Shown here one piece after another: positions 60,589-64,000 of a stretch of 64,000 nucleotides of DNA. The position numbers and the translations under genes are program-made. The stretch covers positions 496,001 through 560,000 of the forward strand of contig NZ_JOIZ01000005.1 of assembly GCF_000721605.1 (NCBI RefSeq), written 5' to 3'. Under the pieces are notes generated by a model. The model did not search any database, had not been told where the DNA came from, and was given only the letters and a program-made list of their open reading frames with translations. Each line of letters starts with the position of its first letter. Position 1 is the first letter of the stretch. The stretch is from Streptomyces sp. NRRL S-37. GTDB lineage: Bacteria; Actinomycetota; Actinomycetes; Streptomycetales; Streptomycetaceae.

Positions 60589-63471
60589 CTAATTGTAAGC
60601 AACGAAATGCATCTCCATTCCGATCCCTTCGAGGTCTTGCAATGCTTCCGCTTCTCGCTTGATCGGGGCTCCGGACCGCATCGTTCGTTTTCCAACATTG
60701 ATTCCGTATTGGGTGCCGTCTGGCCGCTCCACCAGGATGTCCGGCCGACGAGCATCCTTGAATCCACCTGGCGTGGCAAACTCACGTTCAGGCAATCTAC
60801 CTCCTCCCGCAATCACCTGACCATCCGTTACCCGGTCGGCAATTTCGGCGATCTTCAGGTTATGCGGCCCCGTGCCAGCCGGCTTGGGGCCGCGCATCAT
60901 TTGCGGCTTACCTCCATTAGCGCAGTCGCATATCGACCTGTGGCGAGGAAGGGAACCATCACAGTTGTGAACAAGTACCGGCGTAGCCCCGGCCAGCACA
61001 TAGTACGTGTGGACGTCACGGATGGTGAGGTCGTGGGTGCGCTGGCGCTGCTCGAAGGTGCGGGTGTCGGTGAGGGTGGCGGTGCCTCCGTCGGCGGTGC
61101 GGAGGGTCATGCCGGGCTCGAGGTCGCCGGCTTCGATCCAGCGCTTCGCCGAGGGGGACCAGAAGGGGTGGTTGACGGTGGAGGTGAGGGTGGCCGTCGA
61201 GGAGTTGCCGTCCGCCTTGCCTGCGGTCTTCTCTCCCGTCTTGTTGTCCGGGCCTTCCTGCTTCGTGGTGATGGTGAGGTCGACGAAGTACTTGTCGTCC
61301 TCGGTGGTGATGGTGCGGACGACTTCGCGGACGGTGGTCTTGCCGGTCTTGGGGTCAGTGGCGATGATCTTGTCGCCGAGCTTGACGTCCTTGATCGACT
61401 TGGTCTTGCCGTTCGCGGCCAGGACCTTCGTCTTGGGCAGGAAGCTGTGCTTGTCGCACGTTATCCCGGACCCGGAGTCAGCTTCTGCCGCGCGTTTCTT
61501 CGCCGCGGCGAGGGCTGATTCCGCTCGGGCCATCGCCTGCTTCGCCTTGGTGACCTTGCGGGAGGCGCTGAGCATGTCCATCGCGCCGCCGACGATGTCG
61601 TCGACAAGGCCGACGACACGTTTGACGAGCTGGTATCCCTTGTTCCACTCCCAGCGGGCGCCGTATTTCGCGAGGAGCTTTCCGGCCATGCCGCCGGCGA
61701 AGCTTCCGGCGATGTTGAGGAGGGTCTCACCGCAGGCGCCGACGTCTCCGGTGGAGACGCAGTCGAGTGCGGCGTTGATGCCCAGCTCATCCTTGAGGAT
61801 CTCGACGAAGGCCTTGGCCGCCTGGACGGTGCGCTGTTTGGCGGAGGAAAACTCCTGCTCAGCGGCTGCTTGGTTCGCTACGGCCTTGTCCCGGACCTTC
61901 TCCGCCTCGGCTTCCCTCACATCGGCGCCGTTCCCAACCGGCTTGCGGGAGCAGCTCCGGGGGTCATAAGCGCCGCAGTCCGCGTACAGGCCGGTGGGGT
62001 CGGAGAGGGTGACGGGAGTGTTGTCGGCGTAGGCGTAGCCGTTGATCTGCTGGGGGCGGGTGTAGTCGATGACCGGGTCGACGGAGATGAATTTGCCGAG
62101 TTGGGCGTCGTAGGAGCGGGCGCCGATGTGGGTGAGGCCGGTGGAGGCGTCGATGGTGCCGCCGACGAAGCCCTTCTCGCCCGGCCAGGTCCCGCTCGCC
62201 TTGCCGCGGTCGACGCCGTACGGGTCGGAGCGGCGCTGGGTGACGGCGCCGGTGGCGGCGTCGATGGCGAGTTCGCCGGTGCCGTGGTGGTCGGAGGCCA
62301 GGAAGGACAGCTTGTCGTCGCTGGTGCGTATGGCGATGGTCTGGCCCGCGTGGCTGTAGTAGCGGGTGGCCTTGACGGTGCTGGAGCCGGCGGCGAGGGA
62401 GAGCTCCATGCCGGGCAGGTAGACGGTCGTGGCCTTGGGATCCTTGCGGATCATGCGTGAGCCGTCGGGACCGTAGACGAAGGTGGTGTCGCCCTCCGAA
62501 GTCTTGATCTTGGCGGGCTGACCGGTGGCGTTCCAGTCGAGGGTCTGGGTGTTGCCGCCGATCACACGGGTCGTGGTGTTGCCGGCGTCGTCGTAGGTGT
62601 AGGTGGACTGGCTTTCGCCGGTCGGAGTCTTCTCCACGACCTTGGTGACCTGGTGCGGGCCGTCGCCCGCGGCGCCCGCGCCGCCGTAGGTGTAGGTGCG
62701 GGTGATGTCCTTGGCCGCGTCCCGGCCGATGTCGTGGATGACTTCCTGGGTGCGGTTGCCGATCGAGTCGACGGTGTAGGACTTCCAGTACGCGGCGGGT
62801 CCGCCCAGCGCGTTCGTGCCGGGTGCGGCGTCGCAGGCGGAGGGCCTGGAGGCACCGAGCCCGTTGCTGCCGACGGTGCCCGCGCCTTGGGCGGTGGTGG
62901 CGGTGGCGGCGGGGGTCCAGGCGTCCTTGAGGCGGGCGCCGGTGTCGTAGGCGAAGCACTGGACGTCGGTGGTCGCCGTGGAGCCGGTGTCGGCGGTGTC
63001 GGAGATCGACAGGACGTTGCCGGCCTGGTCATAGGAGTAGGAGGACCGCTTGGCGGGAGCAGTGGCACCGGCTATGTCGACCGTCGCGGTGCGCAGTCGG
63101 CCGGTTCCGGCCTCGTACTCGAAGGTCTGGCCGACCTTCTTCCCGCTGCCGGTGTAGAGCTCCATGCCCATGATCTGGCTGATGCCTGAGTAGGTGGTGC
63201 CGGTGACGTAGGGGGTGGCTCCCTTGAGGGTGGTGGGGCGCTGGAGTTCGTCGTAGCCGTAGTAGAGGGATTCGGCGGGCAGGCCTCCGGCGGCGGGCAG
63301 TCCGGTGCCGCTGACGGTGCCGTCGCGGTTGTAGGAGGTGGCGAACTCGTACGTCCCGGCGAGCGCGCCCTCGGTGGTGGGCACGGCGTAGGTGGTCTTC
63401 AACGGCCGGTAGAAATCGTCCATCGAGGTGACCATGGAGCCGATGTACTTGGTCGCGGTCACATAGCGCAT
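60589..63471 (-). CDS. RHS-repeat polymorphic toxin with HINT domain and C-terminal nuclease-like toxin
   Basis: 960 residues from ATG 63471. RHS/YD repeats fill about 1-400, followed by the RHS core (DPYGVDRGKASG, then GLTHIGARSYDAQLGKFISV and DPVIDYTRPQQINGYAY near 460), a helical linker, and an intein-like HINT domain from CDKHSFLPKTKVLAANGKTK (about 665) to VLAGATPVLVHNC (about 835). The last 125 residues are the toxin: the motif RRPDILVERPDGTQYGINVG then KRTMRSG suggests a PD-(D/E)xK-type nuclease. The ATG has no ribosome-binding site; the frame is open upstream only to TGA 63609, and the upstream FG-GAP frame ends at 63635 in another phase. The gene is probably 5'-truncated or frameshifted. 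Confidence 0.85.
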   Translation of the reverse strand: MRYVTATKYIGSMVTSMDDFYRPLKTTYAVPTTEGALAGTYEFATSYNRDGTVSGTGLPAAGGLPAESLYYGYDELQRPTTLKGATPYVTGTTYSGISQIMGMELYTGSGKKVGQTFEYEAGTGRLRTATVDIAGATAPAKRSSYSYDQAGNVLSISDTADTGSTATTDVQCFAYDTGARLKDAWTPAATATTAQGAGTVGSNGLGASRPSACDAAPGTNALGGPAAYWKSYTVDSIGNRTQEVIHDIGRDAAKDITRTYTYGGAGAAGDGPHQVTKVVEKTPTGESQSTYTYDDAGNTTTRVIGGNTQTLDWNATGQPAKIKTSEGDTTFVYGPDGSRMIRKDPKATTVYLPGMELSLAAGSSTVKATRYYSHAGQTIAIRTSDDKLSFLASDHHGTGELAIDAATGAVTQRRSDPYGVDRGKASGTWPGEKGFVGGTIDASTGLTHIGARSYDAQLGKFISVDPVIDYTRPQQINGYAYADNTPVTLSDPTGLYADCGAYDPRSCSRKPVGNGADVREAEAEKVRDKAVANQAAAEQEFSSAKQRTVQAAKAFVEILKDELGINAALDCVSTGDVGACGETLLNIAGSFAGGMAGKLLAKYGARWEWNKGYQLVKRVVGLVDDIVGGAMDMLSASRKVTKAKQAMARAESALAAAKKRAAEADSGSGITCDKHSFLPKTKVLAANGKTKSIKDVKLGDKIIATDPKTGKTTVREVVRTITTEDDKYFVDLTITTKQEGPDNKTGEKTAGKADGNSSTATLTSTVNHPFWSPSAKRWIEAGDLEPGMTLRTADGGTATLTDTRTFEQRQRTHDLTIRDVHTYYVLAGATPVLVHNCDGSLPRHRSICDCANGGKPQMMRGPKPAGTGPHNLKIAEIADRVTDGQVIAGGGRLPEREFATPGGFKDARRPDILVERPDGTQYGINVGKRTMRSGAPIKREAEALQDLEGIGMEMHFVAYN

Positions 63472-63634
63472 GGAGGCCCAGGCGTGACCGAGCCAGCCGG
63501 CTTTGTCATACCGGGTCTCGGTGAGCTTGGTGCCGGTCGTCGGCTCGCCCTCCCACGTGAACGTGGGCCGTGACAGGGAGTCGTACTGGGTGGAGACCGG
63601 CCCCGCTCAGGTGGTTGCCCTCGCCTTCACTGAT

Positions 63635-64000
63635 CTACTTCACGGCGAGGCCGGTTCCCAGCCCGGCGGGAGCACCGTAGTAGAGCTGCACCAGTCCGGC
63701 GTCGCGGTAGTTCACCGTTTCACCCGATGTCGCGGTCACCGACAGATCCTCGTACGGAATACCGACCACCAGGTCGCTGCACCCGTCAAGGTTCGCGTCG
63801 TAGACCGCCAGCGCGGAACCGAACTGGTCCCCCGGCTCGGCGGCACCGGGAGCACCGGGTGACTCCTGGCCGAGGCTCAGAACACCTTTGTCACCGCCGT
63901 AAACGATGTGGACTTCCCCGGCCCGCTCCTGGCCGCCCACTGTCGCCTCCGGGTCGGCGATCGCCGTGTCCCTGACGCCATCGCCGTTGAAGTCCGACTC
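63635..64000 (-). CDS. FG-GAP repeat protein, partial at the window edge
   Basis: The minus-strand frame is open to the right edge and ends at TAG 63637-63635. It contains FG-GAP (beta-propeller) repeats with Ca2+-binding DxNxDGxxD loops: DFNGDGVRDTAIADP and YDANLDGCSDLVVGIPY, each after GDQFGSALAV-type strands. In streptomycetes such propellers form the front of large RHS toxins. The RHS frame resumes 25 nt further along in a different phase, so this was probably one gene. Confidence 0.75.
   Translation of the reverse strand, partial: ESDFNGDGVRDTAIADPEATVGGQERAGEVHIVYGGDKGVLSLGQESPGAPGAAEPGDQFGSALAVYDANLDGCSDLVVGIPYEDLSVTATSGETVNYRDAGLVQLYYGAPAGLGTGLAVK

Noticed and set aside
1..64000. CRISPR arrays, rRNA and tRNA genes
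   Set aside because: No spaced direct-repeat arrays, no rRNA-like conserved blocks and no cloverleaf with CCA or T-loop GTTCGAATC-type sequence was found by eye. Small structured RNAs could still be missed.

Overview
The window is high-GC actinobacterial DNA, almost certainly a chromosomal segment of a Streptomyces. The evidence is GlnII next to a GlnR-type operator, GlnE and GlnA2, a malEFG/malR maltose cluster, a SARP-type regulator, an F420-dependent reductase, a WhiJ-like DUF5753/DUF397 pair, and many genes whose -10 box lies 6-8 nt from the start codon (leaderless transcripts). From about 0.2 to 54.9 kb it looks like conserved core. From about 55 kb to the right edge it is accessory DNA with toxin-antitoxin remnants, truncated genes, an IS fragment and a polymorphic toxin.

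Layout. 0-11 kb: glnII (type II glutamine synthetase), a small Cys-Cys peptide, a winged-helix regulator, an SDR protein, a NarL-type two-component pair, a secreted DUF1996 protein, a lipoprotein, a TPR protein, a large membrane-anchored protein, a TetR regulator and a small tautomerase. 11-25 kb: the alpha-glucan system. It holds an 1803-residue amylase-pullulanase fusion, a secreted alpha-amylase, an intracellular alpha-glucosidase, the maltose ABC transporter genes malG, malF and malE, and divergent malR. The same operator-like sequence occurs before the pullulanase, amylase and malE/malR promoters, so secreted enzymes cut starch, MalEFG imports maltodextrins, AglA hydrolyses them and MalR probably controls the whole set.

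25-45 kb: a PAP2 phosphatase, glnE, a glyoxalase-fold protein, a Phd/PIN toxin-antitoxin pair under a perfect 25-bp palindrome, a three-gene membrane-stress operon (214-aa protein, holin-like DUF1469, DUF3618), pectate lyase with its own palindrome, a DinB protein, glnA2, a leaderless Rrf2/NsrR-like regulator, DUF3105 and DUF305 genes, nadE, an endonuclease/phosphatase-family membrane protein, and an MFS exporter with TetR regulator and a 29-bp operator. 45-55 kb: panB, a DrrAB-like ABC exporter whose promoter carries 11-bp-spaced direct repeats of the SARP type, a convergent AfsR/SARP-like regulator, a site-2 protease homologue, npdG, small conserved proteins and map.

55-64 kb: a DUF6247-like antitoxin with a frameshifted RelE-like toxin bracketed by two near-identical hairpins, an iron-box-controlled heme oxygenase, a PIN toxin with a conserved Asp changed to Gly plus its antitoxin, a WhiJ-like locus whose regulator has lost its DNA-binding domain, an orphan Imm1-like gene, a PhzF tail joined to an IS3-family remnant, and an RHS-HINT-nuclease toxin with a candidate immunity gene and a broken link to an upstream FG-GAP reading frame. 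No rRNA, tRNA or CRISPR array was seen.
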